This document shows positions 11,959 to 21,550 of a DNA stretch of 24,727 nucleotides, one piece after another. This DNA is from Paulinella micropora. Lineage: Eukaryota; Cercozoa; Imbricatea; Euglyphida. A model generated the notes under the pieces. That model searched no databases. It was given only the letters and a program-made list of their open reading frames with translations, and was not told the DNA's origin. Each line of letters opens with the position of its first letter. Position 1 is the stretch's first letter. The stretch is from positions 1,499,313-1,524,039 of the forward strand of contig BJOX01000003.1 of assembly GCA_009731375.1 (NCBI GenBank), read 5' to 3'. Position numbers and translations under genes: made by a program.

Positions 11959-14655
11959 ATGTCGACAGAGACCGCCGAAGTGAGTGAATTCTCGGAGGCA
12001 GATCAAAGAAGAGAAGAAGAAGAAGCAGGAGGAGGAGGAGGAAGAGGATTGAATGAAGGAGGAGGAGGAGGATTGAATGAAGGAGGAGGAGGAGATGAAG
12101 GAGTAGGAGGAGGAGTAGAAGAGGGCTGGGATGATGAAGGAAGATATGGAGGAGACGAAGATGAAGGAGGATTTGAACAAGAAGAGACGGGAGGAGGAGG
12201 AGCATATGGTAATCCCTTACCACCTGCCTACACGGGAGGAGGAGGACGAAAAATGATCGACTTGATTCATAGTGATGGAGAGGAGATCACAGTGGAGGAA
12301 CAACAGTGGGTGCAAGACCACTATGACCTCACTAAAAAAGAGTTTGATAACAAGATGGGGGTAGAGAAGGATACCTATGTGTGGATCCCTCAGGATCAAA
12401 GAAGAGAGAAAAGTCGTGCTAAAAAGGATGTCTATATCCTATTATCAAACACAGCACAGCTCCTCGGCAAACTGGTCTCTGATCCAGAAGAGAGAAAGAA
12501 GATACAGCATATCAAGTTTGGGGACACACACACCCACCTTGAATTACTCGATGCTATCTTTGGGGTGTACACTCAAACCCTGATTTGGGAACGTACATAC
12601 GGCCCACGATGTGAGGGTTACCTCCAGTACACAAACCCAAGAGCAACGGCCAGATTCCTCGCGACTGGTCAGGAGGCAGTCGATGTAACAAAAATGAAGA
12701 CCAATCTGGGTTCGAAAAACTCGAGTGGCATATTTCATTTTTTTACAATGGAAATAAAGGCCTTGGAGGAGGGGAAGGCAGAGATGGAAAAAAGCATTAA
12801 GGCAGCAGGAGAAACTCATCCTGTGATTGATGAGTTAGAGAAGACCGACAGAGTTCTGACCAAGATCAGACTGTTGATGGGTGCGTTACTGCACAAGGAG
12901 GCATGGAAGAGATGGATTCCTACCAAGGATCACTCTGTCCTTAAATCACTTAGTAACGCACCACCGGTCGCCAACAAAGCAGGTGTTGACCAATATGTGG
13001 AGAAATATAATTTTCTCAGATCTGCTTCTGAATTGGTGGCCTTTATCACTCATGCTCAAAAGCTGGTGATATCTGAGAAGAAGAAGGCGAAAGAGAATGA
13101 GGAGTTCGAGAAGACGATGAGACTGGAAAGAATGAAAGCAAAAGTGAGTGGTGCAAAGACACACCCTCCGACATATTTGACCCCACCAGCTCCTGCCCCA
13201 CCAGCCCCTGCACCCTCGGGCTCAACTACGGTGGTGGTCACAAACACGGAGAAGAAGGACAGACAGAACATCATAAATGCCTTCAAGGGGAAGAAAGGAG
13301 GAGTGGCAAGTCTCATGCTATATGCCAAGACGAGCTCAGACAAAGACTCTGATGCTTCGCTTTTGAGCAAGCTCAAAGAGATCAATGCCTGCATGAAGGC
13401 TTTTCCTTGCGACGAAACGCAGGAATACGAGGCCCTTGTTACTGTTTTTGACCAATCTCTAGTCTCGGAGGGATTTGATCTGACACAGTACAAGTTTTTG
13501 AGAAAGAAGGAGGAGATTAAGAGAAACAATGCAACAGGCCTAGACGCTCAGTGTGAACTGGCGGTGGCCACACTCATTTCATATTTTCAATCTCATGGAT
13601 ACCAGCATCTCTGCACTGGTACTCTCATAGGATTTGAAATCTTTGAGACAGTGGCGATGAGTTTGAGGAGTGCTGTTGGCTTGGCGGCGACCCTTACGGA
13701 GGTAGTTTCCTCCTATGGGCTATTCTATGGCCGCAAGTCGATCATCCTCTATTTCTTTTCGGCGTTACACACAGTTAACCCGAGTAAGCTTACTCAGCTC
13801 ATACAACAATGCTCGACGTTTAGCTCAGTGAAGTCCAAGAACTTCCTCGAGACACACGTGTTCGAAAATACGGTTCAAAGCGTTGCTCCGTCAGCACTGT
13901 TTCAAGAAGTGATGAGTGCATGCTCAAACATGGACTCGCTCACGGAGGCACATACGGCACAGGCAGGCGGTGTACCTGTTGGCGCACAAGCCACGTACAC
14001 AAACAGAGTTGCCGGTTGGAAGAGACAGAGAGAGCCAGACCTGAAGACCGCATGTTGGAGGTGGTTCGCGGGCTTGCAGTGTAAGGCACAGATGGAGAAC
14101 AGAGACTGCTCTTTCAATCATGATAGGCAGAACCCAACAGCAAGGGCAAATTTTCTGAGCAGGACGGAAGGCAAGGAACCGGGCCTTTTCAATATGCTTC
14201 AGATTGCCGCTGTGAACGAAGGTTGGTATGCCAATATGTGTGATGATGAGGAGTTACGAGAGGCAATCATTACCTACATGAAGAGGATGAAGGAGAAGAA
14301 GGAGGAAAGGGAGAGACAAAAGAACTTAAAGGCCTCTCAAAGAGGACGAGAAGGAGGAGCAGGAGCAGGAGGAGGAGGAGGAGGAGGAGGAGGAGGACGA
14401 GGACGAGGAACATGGAGAGGAGCCTCGAGGTGGCAGGGAACCCCTCAGAGAGGAAGAGGAGGAGGTCGGGGATATACCCCTTATGGAGGGAGAGCTGTTC
14501 GAGCTCCAGCCCCCCCACCCAGAGGAGGAGGAGGCTCGTGGGCAAGCTCCAACCCAAATTTCGGTCGAGCTCAGGCCTACAACACTGCCTCGGAGACCGA
14601 TACGTCATCCTACCCGGACACTACTCAAGGTAATCGTTTCGAGGTGGTGGAATGA
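11959..14655 (+). CDS. gag: Gag polyprotein of the inner retrotransposon
   Basis: 898 residues from an ATG at 11959 to TGA at 14653-14655. Gag forms the particle and binds the RNA. Residues 1-95 are acidic and very Gly-rich (repeated LNEGGGG) and contain PPAY (88-91), a PPxY-type motif. The middle (about 100-680) is helical and charged, with a Pro-rich stretch (TPPAPAPPAPAP) near 405-420. Near the end is C699-x8-C708-x8-C717-x3-H721, a CCCH-type arrangement in place of the usual C-x2-C-x4-H-x4-C knuckle. The tail (about 795-870) is rich in RGG/GRG and basic residues, fitting nucleic-acid binding. The protein is larger than typical Ty3/gypsy Gag. The role is inferred from position and composition; the middle matches no family I can name. 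Confidence 0.9.
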   Translation: MSTETAEVSEFSEADQRREEEEAGGGGGRGLNEGGGGGLNEGGGGDEGVGGGVEEGWDDEGRYGGDEDEGGFEQEETGGGGAYGNPLPPAYTGGGGRKMIDLIHSDGEEITVEEQQWVQDHYDLTKKEFDNKMGVEKDTYVWIPQDQRREKSRAKKDVYILLSNTAQLLGKLVSDPEERKKIQHIKFGDTHTHLELLDAIFGVYTQTLIWERTYGPRCEGYLQYTNPRATARFLATGQEAVDVTKMKTNLGSKNSSGIFHFFTMEIKALEEGKAEMEKSIKAAGETHPVIDELEKTDRVLTKIRLLMGALLHKEAWKRWIPTKDHSVLKSLSNAPPVANKAGVDQYVEKYNFLRSASELVAFITHAQKLVISEKKKAKENEEFEKTMRLERMKAKVSGAKTHPPTYLTPPAPAPPAPAPSGSTTVVVTNTEKKDRQNIINAFKGKKGGVASLMLYAKTSSDKDSDASLLSKLKEINACMKAFPCDETQEYEALVTVFDQSLVSEGFDLTQYKFLRKKEEIKRNNATGLDAQCELAVATLISYFQSHGYQHLCTGTLIGFEIFETVAMSLRSAVGLAATLTEVVSSYGLFYGRKSIILYFFSALHTVNPSKLTQLIQQCSTFSSVKSKNFLETHVFENTVQSVAPSALFQEVMSACSNMDSLTEAHTAQAGGVPVGAQATYTNRVAGWKRQREPDLKTACWRWFAGLQCKAQMENRDCSFNHDRQNPTARANFLSRTEGKEPGLFNMLQIAAVNEGWYANMCDDEELREAIITYMKRMKEKKEERERQKNLKASQRGREGGAGAGGGGGGGGGGRGRGTWRGASRWQGTPQRGRGGGRGYTPYGGRAVRAPAPPPRGGGGSWASSNPNFGRAQAYNTASETDTSSYPDTTQGNRFEVVE

Positions 14656-14658
14656 CTG
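14653..14658 (+). promoter_or_regulatory. Probable readthrough stop UGA-CUG between gag and pol
   Basis: Gag and pol share the same frame and are separated by this single TGA. The next base is C, and UGA-C (especially UGA-CU) is known as a leaky stop context. The pol frame has no ATG until 14836, beyond the first 60 codons, so independent initiation is less attractive. Readthrough is inferred, not shown. Confidence 0.65.
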
Positions 14659-17600
14659 GAGGGGGAAGAAGAGAGGAAGGAGAAGACTGTGAAGTTTAAC
14701 CCTAAAGTCACAGTGCTTTCTAATGCTGTTGTGCAGACTGGGCCAACGCTTCCTCTATGTGAAAACAAAGATGTGGGTACACAGAGACTGCAGCCCCAAG
14801 GTAGTCTCATACCCGTTCATACAGCACGGTTACCAATGATAACTGATGCAAATAGGAAGGCGAGACTTGCGATGGAGGCGAGGAGGCCAATGGCAGACGT
14901 ATCGCCTCGGCCAAGCAAACAACCACGAACAGACTCAATGTCTACGGTCGCGGCGGGTGGCGAGCAAAAAGACAATGTGTGTACTCAAGTACCACAAGAC
15001 AATGTCGCTCAAATAGTAAACGCACCAGTACCGCAGAATAATAAAAATGTTAATGAGGTGAAGCAGGAGGAGAAGAAGGAGGAGTTGAAAAACTTAGAGA
15101 CAAGACTCCAAAATTTGGAACGTAAAGTTCTTGTTCTCGCAGCCAATATACACAGGCCCGATGCTCTGTGTTATACGGAACTTTATTGTGAAACATTGAA
15201 GACAATATTAAAAGTTGGTAATGATACGATGGCGAATATTAATATTGTCGGCAGGAAGTTTTTTAATCGATACCGGGACTGGGTGGACGGAAATATGAAA
15301 AAGTCAACGGGCACTCTCAAAGGAGTGAGCAGCCGGACGGATATCACGGGAATCATCACACTGACCTTTAAATTGAAATCCGCACGAGTATACCGTATGG
15401 ACCTCTATGTCGTCCCCGGTTACCACGGGTCAATATTACTATCGTATGACCAATTGGCTACGATGGGGGCTGTGATTGATTGCGCCGCACGGCGAGTGAT
15501 ATATGGAGTAAAAAGAGGAGAAGAGAACGATATTGATCCCTTCAACGCTACTGACTCTTATGAGGCTTATGAGCTGAGTCTAGCGACGGATCACAAAAAG
15601 ATGGCCATCGCACATGAGGCACTTGAGGTGTACGTTCACCCCCATGTCGTAAGACCGGATGAACTGTCCTGGACCGACAATTGGGAATCCCAAGTGTGCA
15701 CTGTCACAGTTCCGACATGCCATTGGGACAAAAAGTCTATTGATGACTTAATCGAGAAGCGAAAGGAGGAGATTATATGTGTCGCACAAAGAAGCCCGTC
15801 GTTGGCGAGATTCGCGGAAGGAGTAGGAACAGATGTCCATATTACTAACGGATACTGTTTCCATGCGAAAGTAGGAGAAGAAAAAAGGGAGGCGTTTGTA
15901 CCAAGGAGAACGGGGCGAATCCCGGATACTCCACCAGAAACTATTAAAAGTTTTATTACTGATTTCTGGGGTGACGAGCCCACGTGGCCGCGTTCACTGT
16001 CTGAAGTGAAGAAATGCTTACGGACTTTATTCGAAAATAATAAGCCGTATACTATTATCCTGCCATATAATGAGAAGGCGATATGGGCGCAGGAAATAAG
16101 GGACCGGCTTATTGATCATCCTATACCGGTACCCTCTCGCAAGCAACAGCTAGTGGTGGCTTGTCGTATGGGAACTCGTGAGCAGAGCAGTGCATACAAG
16201 CGGAAGCTCAGAGACCTCGACAAGTTGAAATTGATACCGCAAGCATTCACATGCTTTGATGGTTTTTACACCCGTAAAGCTCCTTTGCAATACGCGAGAC
16301 TCATTGACATGCTGGTGGAGCTCGGTAAAGATGATGAGCCGGACACGGTCACGTATGAAAAGACGGGCCTAGATGATGTCTCGGAAGAGGACTTAGGCTT
16401 GGAGGAGGACAGAGAACCCCTCAAGCAGCATAAGCAGATGTCTGATGAAGATTTTCAAGAGGCGGCGCGGAAAATATTGGAAGAAGGAGTAGGCACGGAG
16501 AAGGAGAAGGAGCTTTTAAAAGCCAAATTAGAGGCGAACAAGGAAATTTTTGACCCTCCACATGCAGGTGGTGTCAAGCCTGAAGATTTCACTGCGGTTA
16601 TTTACAAAATACCGGGTGCGGAGCCGTCACCGGCACCACGAAGGGCGAATTTGAGTATACATGAGGCGAAGATAGCGGAGGAGCTAGCAAGACAGCTGCT
16701 CAATGAGGACTTTATTGAGAGATCAACATCCTCAATAGTCTCACAACCGAGAATAGTGCCGAAGCCAGGAGGAGAATGGCGCCTGACAGTTAACTATGCT
16801 CGTGTTAACAAGGTGCTGGAGGAAGAGAGAAATCCTCTCCCGACATTAGAAGAAGGAAGGAGAGTACTGCGGAATGCAAAATTCTATTCGGTCATTGACC
16901 TTAAGAATGGCTTCTGGCAGATACCACTGGAGGAAAAGTCCAGATGGCTGACGGCGTTTGTGGTGGGTATGGAAATATACCAATGGAAAGTGCTTCCGAT
17001 GGGCCTCAAGCAAGCCCCAGGACTTTTCCAGAAGGCGATGCAGAAGATGTTGAGCAGTCAGTACGATGATTTGTCTGACGGTGGCTTTATGAGAAGGCGG
17101 GGACAGAAGGCGGGAGAATATGCATTTTGCTATATCGATGACATTATCGTATACTCTAACACAATGGAGGAGCATATCGATCATTTGTCCGATATATTCA
17201 GGCGCATCGGAGCTTTTGGCCTGAAGTGCAATCTAAAGAAGTGTCAACTTGCCAAGACGAGTGTGACATACTTAGGGTACGAGATCTCCCATAATCGAGT
17301 CTCGATATCCAAAGAGAAGAGGGAGGAGATTATGAATCGACCGATACCGAAGAACCGCACTGAATTGCACTCATTCCTTGCGATGGCGCAATACTATAGC
17401 CAGTTTATACCCGATTGGGGTGCAACACGGGCTAAAGTGGAGAAAATGATAGATTTTGGAGACTTTGAGAAGTGGGACGAAGAGGCTTTGCAAGCGTTTC
17501 ATGCGCTCAAAGATCTCATTTACAAAGACCCGAAAGACGGAGGACTGGTGTTAACGATGCCCGACTTTACGAAACAATTCGTAGTCGATACAGACGCATC

Positions 17601-20469
17601 TAAGTTTGCGATTGGGGCTGTATTACAACAAGAGGATGAGGAGAAGAAATTACGCCCAATCATGTTTATTAGTAGGAAGTTGTGTGCGGCGGAGAGAAAC
17701 TATTGCACAAGGCAAAGAGAGGCGTTGGCGGTAGTATGGGCCCTCAAGAGGCTCAGAGAGTATTTGTGGGGAGGACCTCAATTTACTGTCAGAACTGATC
17801 ATCATAACCTGTTATGGTTGATGAATCATGAACAGACGGGACGGCTGGCGCGGTGGCAAGCGTTCTTGTCTTGTTTCGATTTTACAATGGTCCATCTACC
17901 GGGAAAGCGAAATGTGGTCGCTGATAGCCTCTCTAGGCTAGAGTTTAACTCAGAAGTATCGGCGTTGGTGTCCACGGTGGAGATGGAAGACTTGTCCACT
18001 GACAAGGTGTATGAGGTCAGCCACATTGAGGCGATGGAGATGGCGAGTGGAGTCCGATATGACCGCACAGGTCTACGGTACAGTCCACAAGGCCCGGATC
18101 ACGGGATATGTTGTGAGCTACATACCCAGGAGGACGCTGAGTGGTCCTATGAGGTATATGAGAATGCGAAGGCGAACATAAGAGAGGAAGAGGAGACGCA
18201 GGAAGTTTATGCGGAGCCTCCTCAAGAGCGGAGAAGTGACCTAGACGATGACCCGGAAAGAATCGGGGTACGGCTAGAAGATGGTACTATCCATATAGCC
18301 TCGCCTACCGCATGGAGGCAACAACAGGCTCAAGATCCGGAGTTTAAAGAACTGATACAGTTATATCAGAACCCGGATGAGCTACGGATGACGAAAGCGA
18401 TCAAAGATCAGATGAAGGAGATGGGATGGAGAGATGGTCTACTGTGGTACAAGGGCCTTCACGGTCGCTATGCGTCACAGCCGGACAAATGGACCCTTTG
18501 GGTACCGGAGAGTCTGAGACGATTTATATTTGTCGCAGCCCACAATTGCCCACTTTTGGCGCATCCGGGTCGACAACGAACTCATATGTTCGTAGCGAGG
18601 CGATTCTGGTGGAAGAAGATGAAGGAGGAGATAGATCAGGCGGTGGATGCATGCATCCCGTGCAAGATAAACAAAACACCACTGAAGGCAAATTTCGGCC
18701 TGATTGGCGAATTTCCTCTTCATGCGGGGATGTTTGAGTTTATACACATTGATCATGTGGGACCTTTCCCAGAATCGAAGGATGGTTACAAATACCTCCT
18801 TACGGCTATTGACAGAGCCACCAACTATGTGTGGATCATCCCTGTCAAAGACGTTACCGGCAAGACGACGGCCGAGGCGCTGATCGATAGGATCATCTCA
18901 CAGATCGGAGTACCAAGAAAGATATGTTCTGATCGAGGCTCGGACTTTAATAACGAGGTCATCGACAAACTATCTAAGTATTACGGGATGAAATGGCAAT
19001 ATGTTACTGCCTATAACCCGCGAGCAAATGGGAAAATCGAGCGGGTACACAGACCCCTCAAAGCCTCGCTAAAGATGTATTGCACGAAGAAGGAGAATCA
19101 AAGAGCATGGGTCGAGGCAGCACCATCATTTGCGTTTGCAATGAACTGTCTACCCTCTACGGCGTTAGGAGGCTCGAAGAGCTCAATCTCGCCATATCAG
19201 TTAGTATATGGGCGTGAGCCTGATATCCCGACTTCGCTCCTTCACCCAAAAGACACTTGGGCGGATGCGGATGAGTTGTTTGGGATGAGACTTAGAGTGA
19301 AGATGGAGGCGGAACAAATAGTCAGGGCGCATAGAGAGGCGGAGCGCCGAAAGACTGATGCTGAAGGGGTGCGACAAGCGCACTTGGATCAGATCAAGTT
19401 CCAGGTCGGGGATATTGTACTATTGTACCATCCTCAAGTCCCGAAGGGAGTCAGCTCTAAGCTGTTCACTCACTGGAAAGGACCTTATCAGATTATGGAA
19501 CAGACGGGACCTCTGAATTACAAGATCAGGGGTAGAGGGAAGGTGCAAATTGTGAATGTAAGAAGGCTGATTAAGTATGATCCCTTCTTACTGGAAGATG
19601 AATCCGTTGAGGAGGCGTTAAAACGGATGAAGGATGATTTCAAAGAGGTGCCGCCCATCCACAAGGAGGCTGGCATAGACCAAGACGATGCTTATCGGGC
19701 ACCGATAGCTGAGAAGGAGGAGAGTGAGGTGGACAGCAAGGAGAAGACTGACCGCATAAGCGCGGTGGGGACTCAGTCCAAGTCTCCGCGAGAGCATAGC
19801 GGAAAGAAGGAGAAGATCACAGAGGCGCAGCTAAGGAGAGCGCGGAATGATCTTATCAACGACCAACCGAGGAAGGCGATGAGGTCGATGAGATCAAAGG
19901 ACGTCCACCAGGAGGAGGAGGGGACGGACACTGACCCAAACGCGGGCAACGTTGAGATTGTCCATGAGCGATGGAAGGAAGGCGATGCGATAGCAACCAT
20001 CGCATGGGTGAAAAATGTTTTCTATCTGATGAGACCAGCGGAACAACATGTCGCTGATGACACTCTCTCAGACTTATACTTGATGCGGGTCGTGGCGGTC
20101 CCACGACAGATGCGTGTCACACGGACACTCAAAATATCATCAGCCGCAAAGATAGTACAACCGATACTCCAGTTCTGGAGAAGTATGGACCCGGTTGAGG
20201 ATCCAAAGGCAAGACATTATCTGCCAGTATATAAAGACGCAAAAAGTCTCGAGACATGGGATGATACAATTACTCCCAGAGACAAGGATTACACTGCGTG
20301 GACCATTCAGACACTGCCAAGAGGAGTGCTTGATGTCCCTTTTGAATTATCGTTGGGCGGAATCCCTAATAAGATCTGGGACATTCTCGAACAGTCAAAG
20401 TTCGATCTGACTTTTGTTGGTGGTCCTCCACCAGGCAAAGAAATCCGCGCCAGACGACGAAGGCAGTGA
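14656..20469 (+). CDS. pol: Pol polyprotein of the inner Ty3/gypsy-type retrotransposon
   Basis: Open frame from the codon after the gag stop to TGA 20467-20469; residues here count the GTG at 14689 as 1 (1926 in total). An N-terminal charged coiled-coil-like segment (about 125-160) precedes a retropepsin-like region (about 170-275) with D179-T-M in place of D-T/S-G and a GAVID segment. RT has D737 (SVIDLKNGFWQI) and YIDD 815-818. RNase H has D969, E1011, D1037 and D1079. Integrase has H1285-x6-H1292-x29-C1322-x2-C1325, then D1355, D1415 and E1451 (D-x35-E), and GPY at 1598-1600. After a variable charged linker comes a domain of about 175 residues (1750-1926) I do not recognise, ending RARRRRQ. 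It copies the element RNA into DNA and inserts it. I start at 14656 because a GTG start is not expected in a nuclear gene. Confidence 0.93.
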   Translation: MEGEEERKEKTVKFNPKVTVLSNAVVQTGPTLPLCENKDVGTQRLQPQGSLIPVHTARLPMITDANRKARLAMEARRPMADVSPRPSKQPRTDSMSTVAAGGEQKDNVCTQVPQDNVAQIVNAPVPQNNKNVNEVKQEEKKEELKNLETRLQNLERKVLVLAANIHRPDALCYTELYCETLKTILKVGNDTMANINIVGRKFFNRYRDWVDGNMKKSTGTLKGVSSRTDITGIITLTFKLKSARVYRMDLYVVPGYHGSILLSYDQLATMGAVIDCAARRVIYGVKRGEENDIDPFNATDSYEAYELSLATDHKKMAIAHEALEVYVHPHVVRPDELSWTDNWESQVCTVTVPTCHWDKKSIDDLIEKRKEEIICVAQRSPSLARFAEGVGTDVHITNGYCFHAKVGEEKREAFVPRRTGRIPDTPPETIKSFITDFWGDEPTWPRSLSEVKKCLRTLFENNKPYTIILPYNEKAIWAQEIRDRLIDHPIPVPSRKQQLVVACRMGTREQSSAYKRKLRDLDKLKLIPQAFTCFDGFYTRKAPLQYARLIDMLVELGKDDEPDTVTYEKTGLDDVSEEDLGLEEDREPLKQHKQMSDEDFQEAARKILEEGVGTEKEKELLKAKLEANKEIFDPPHAGGVKPEDFTAVIYKIPGAEPSPAPRRANLSIHEAKIAEELARQLLNEDFIERSTSSIVSQPRIVPKPGGEWRLTVNYARVNKVLEEERNPLPTLEEGRRVLRNAKFYSVIDLKNGFWQIPLEEKSRWLTAFVVGMEIYQWKVLPMGLKQAPGLFQKAMQKMLSSQYDDLSDGGFMRRRGQKAGEYAFCYIDDIIVYSNTMEEHIDHLSDIFRRIGAFGLKCNLKKCQLAKTSVTYLGYEISHNRVSISKEKREEIMNRPIPKNRTELHSFLAMAQYYSQFIPDWGATRAKVEKMIDFGDFEKWDEEALQAFHALKDLIYKDPKDGGLVLTMPDFTKQFVVDTDASKFAIGAVLQQEDEEKKLRPIMFISRKLCAAERNYCTRQREALAVVWALKRLREYLWGGPQFTVRTDHHNLLWLMNHEQTGRLARWQAFLSCFDFTMVHLPGKRNVVADSLSRLEFNSEVSALVSTVEMEDLSTDKVYEVSHIEAMEMASGVRYDRTGLRYSPQGPDHGICCELHTQEDAEWSYEVYENAKANIREEEETQEVYAEPPQERRSDLDDDPERIGVRLEDGTIHIASPTAWRQQQAQDPEFKELIQLYQNPDELRMTKAIKDQMKEMGWRDGLLWYKGLHGRYASQPDKWTLWVPESLRRFIFVAAHNCPLLAHPGRQRTHMFVARRFWWKKMKEEIDQAVDACIPCKINKTPLKANFGLIGEFPLHAGMFEFIHIDHVGPFPESKDGYKYLLTAIDRATNYVWIIPVKDVTGKTTAEALIDRIISQIGVPRKICSDRGSDFNNEVIDKLSKYYGMKWQYVTAYNPRANGKIERVHRPLKASLKMYCTKKENQRAWVEAAPSFAFAMNCLPSTALGGSKSSISPYQLVYGREPDIPTSLLHPKDTWADADELFGMRLRVKMEAEQIVRAHREAERRKTDAEGVRQAHLDQIKFQVGDIVLLYHPQVPKGVSSKLFTHWKGPYQIMEQTGPLNYKIRGRGKVQIVNVRRLIKYDPFLLEDESVEEALKRMKDDFKEVPPIHKEAGIDQDDAYRAPIAEKEESEVDSKEKTDRISAVGTQSKSPREHSGKKEKITEAQLRRARNDLINDQPRKAMRSMRSKDVHQEEEGTDTDPNAGNVEIVHERWKEGDAIATIAWVKNVFYLMRPAEQHVADDTLSDLYLMRVVAVPRQMRVTRTLKISSAAKIVQPILQFWRSMDPVEDPKARHYLPVYKDAKSLETWDDTITPRDKDYTAWTIQTLPRGVLDVPFELSLGGIPNKIWDILEQSKFDLTFVGGPPPGKEIRARRRRQ

Positions 20470-21299
20470 CAAAGAAACTATTTTTCTTTATGCGTCTCAA
20501 ATAAACTGATTGATTGCCCACGGCGTATCATGATTTGATCATGCATCATCAGTTATCAATATGAATATTAAAAAGACTCAGTGATATAACTTGGCATTCG
20601 ATCGCAACATACGAGTGCGAAAGGTCGATCGACGATGATACTACACCGTATACGGGGATCGCTAGTGTATTGAGCGATGGTGTTCCCGGGTATGACCCTT
20701 TCCAAGTCCTGGGATGATGTTCTCGAAAATGAAATGTTCTCTGAAACTTTCATTAAATTATTTTTTACGATAGATTATATACTGTCGTACCTGAGCACGG
20801 TCAATCTCTACTTGTGTCGGTATATCGCAGGGTCGGGTACATACACCTCGACTTCGGATATAGCTATTAGGACTGGCCCCCTAATACTATATCATAGGAT
20901 ATCCGCCTTATACAAGGGTATGTCATTAAAAAAGACAATGTACTTACGATCTCCCTGTGAATAATAATAATAATAATGATAATGATAAGAAGAAGAAGGA
21001 GATCAAAGGGGGAATCGTACTACAGCACCACGTTGCTTGTATTTTTTTATTAATTGTACGTTTGTTCTTGACATACTGCCGAAAAAAAAAAAAAAAAAAA
21101 AGAAATTGAGGGGAAGGAGTTCAAAATTTACAAGAAAGGCTAGAGAATCCGCTTTGACGTGCCGTATGAGGATATATTTATCGTCTTTTAGCGTCTATCC
21201 GTGGGTCGATGCGCTGTGTGGCATGACTCCATAGCGCATACTATTTGCAGAAAGAAATCAGAAGGTGTATGACGAAAATGCTATTTCCGTCATAAAATC
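20470..21299 (+). other. 3' non-coding region of the inner retrotransposon
   Basis: Contains AATAAA at 20500-20505 close after the stop, a poly-A-like run (21083-21101) and GAAGAAG-type purine stretches. Blocks 20588-20720 and 20760-20945 are clearly homologous, with many substitutions, to the minus-strand sequences 21941-22080 and 21726-21910, so this region is an old shared part of the family. No conserved long frame. Confidence 0.8.
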
Positions 21300-21308
21300 G
21301 GGAGGGGG
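21300..21308 (+). promoter_or_regulatory. Polypurine tract
   Basis: GGGAGGGGG lies three bases before the 3' LTR. A purine tract here is the expected primer for plus-strand DNA synthesis. Confidence 0.75.
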
Positions 21309-21311
21309 TAC

Positions 21312-21546
21312 TGTAGGCATCACCCCCCGGATAGCCGGTAAAAAATACCTTTTCCTGGTGACAGGTGCACCAGCTTGTTTTTCAGTATTATTTGTCCGGA
21401 TTGGACCTGATGCCATTTTATTCCTGGTCTGTTGCCGTTTTCCTTTTTGGCTTCACTGAGCTAATACAACGAGACATCATTCTCATTCTTGAGGACTGTG
21501 TGGTTGTATTACCGACTTTTTACGAGCTATCGTTGGGGGCATTACA
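21312..21546 (+). repeat. 3' LTR
   Basis: 235 bp, TGTA...TACA, matching 10940-11172 with three substitutions and an extra GT in the run GACTGTGTGGTTG. Immediately followed by the second GCGT. Confidence 0.95.
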
Positions 21547-21550
21547 GCGT
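21547..21550 (+). repeat. Target-site duplication GCGT, right copy
   Basis: Matches 10936-10939. It lies inside the 3' non-coding region of the interrupted minus-strand element. Confidence 0.85.

Larger units (their letters stand above)
10940..21546 (+). mobile_element. Complete Ty3/gypsy-type LTR retrotransposon (inner element)
   Basis: 10,607 bp: 5' LTR, primer-site candidate, 786-nt leader, gag, in-frame UGA, pol (protease-like, RT, RNase H, integrase, extra C-terminal domain), 842-nt 3' non-coding region with a purine tract, 3' LTR. The domain order RT-RNase H-integrase is that of the Ty3/gypsy group. The two LTRs differ by three substitutions and one 2-bp indel, so insertion is fairly recent, and both long frames are intact. 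It is nested in an inverted relative. No env-like frame is seen. Confidence 0.95.

Noticed and set aside
11848-12223. Minus-strand frames rich in Ser/Leu/Phe opposite the gag start
   Set aside because: They mirror the GGA/GAA-rich 5' end of gag and have no independent support.
20677-20964. A 95-codon frame after pol as an env-like or accessory gene
   Set aside because: Its counterpart in the minus-strand copy is disrupted by indels, it lacks a clear signal or membrane design, and it lies in the shared non-coding block.
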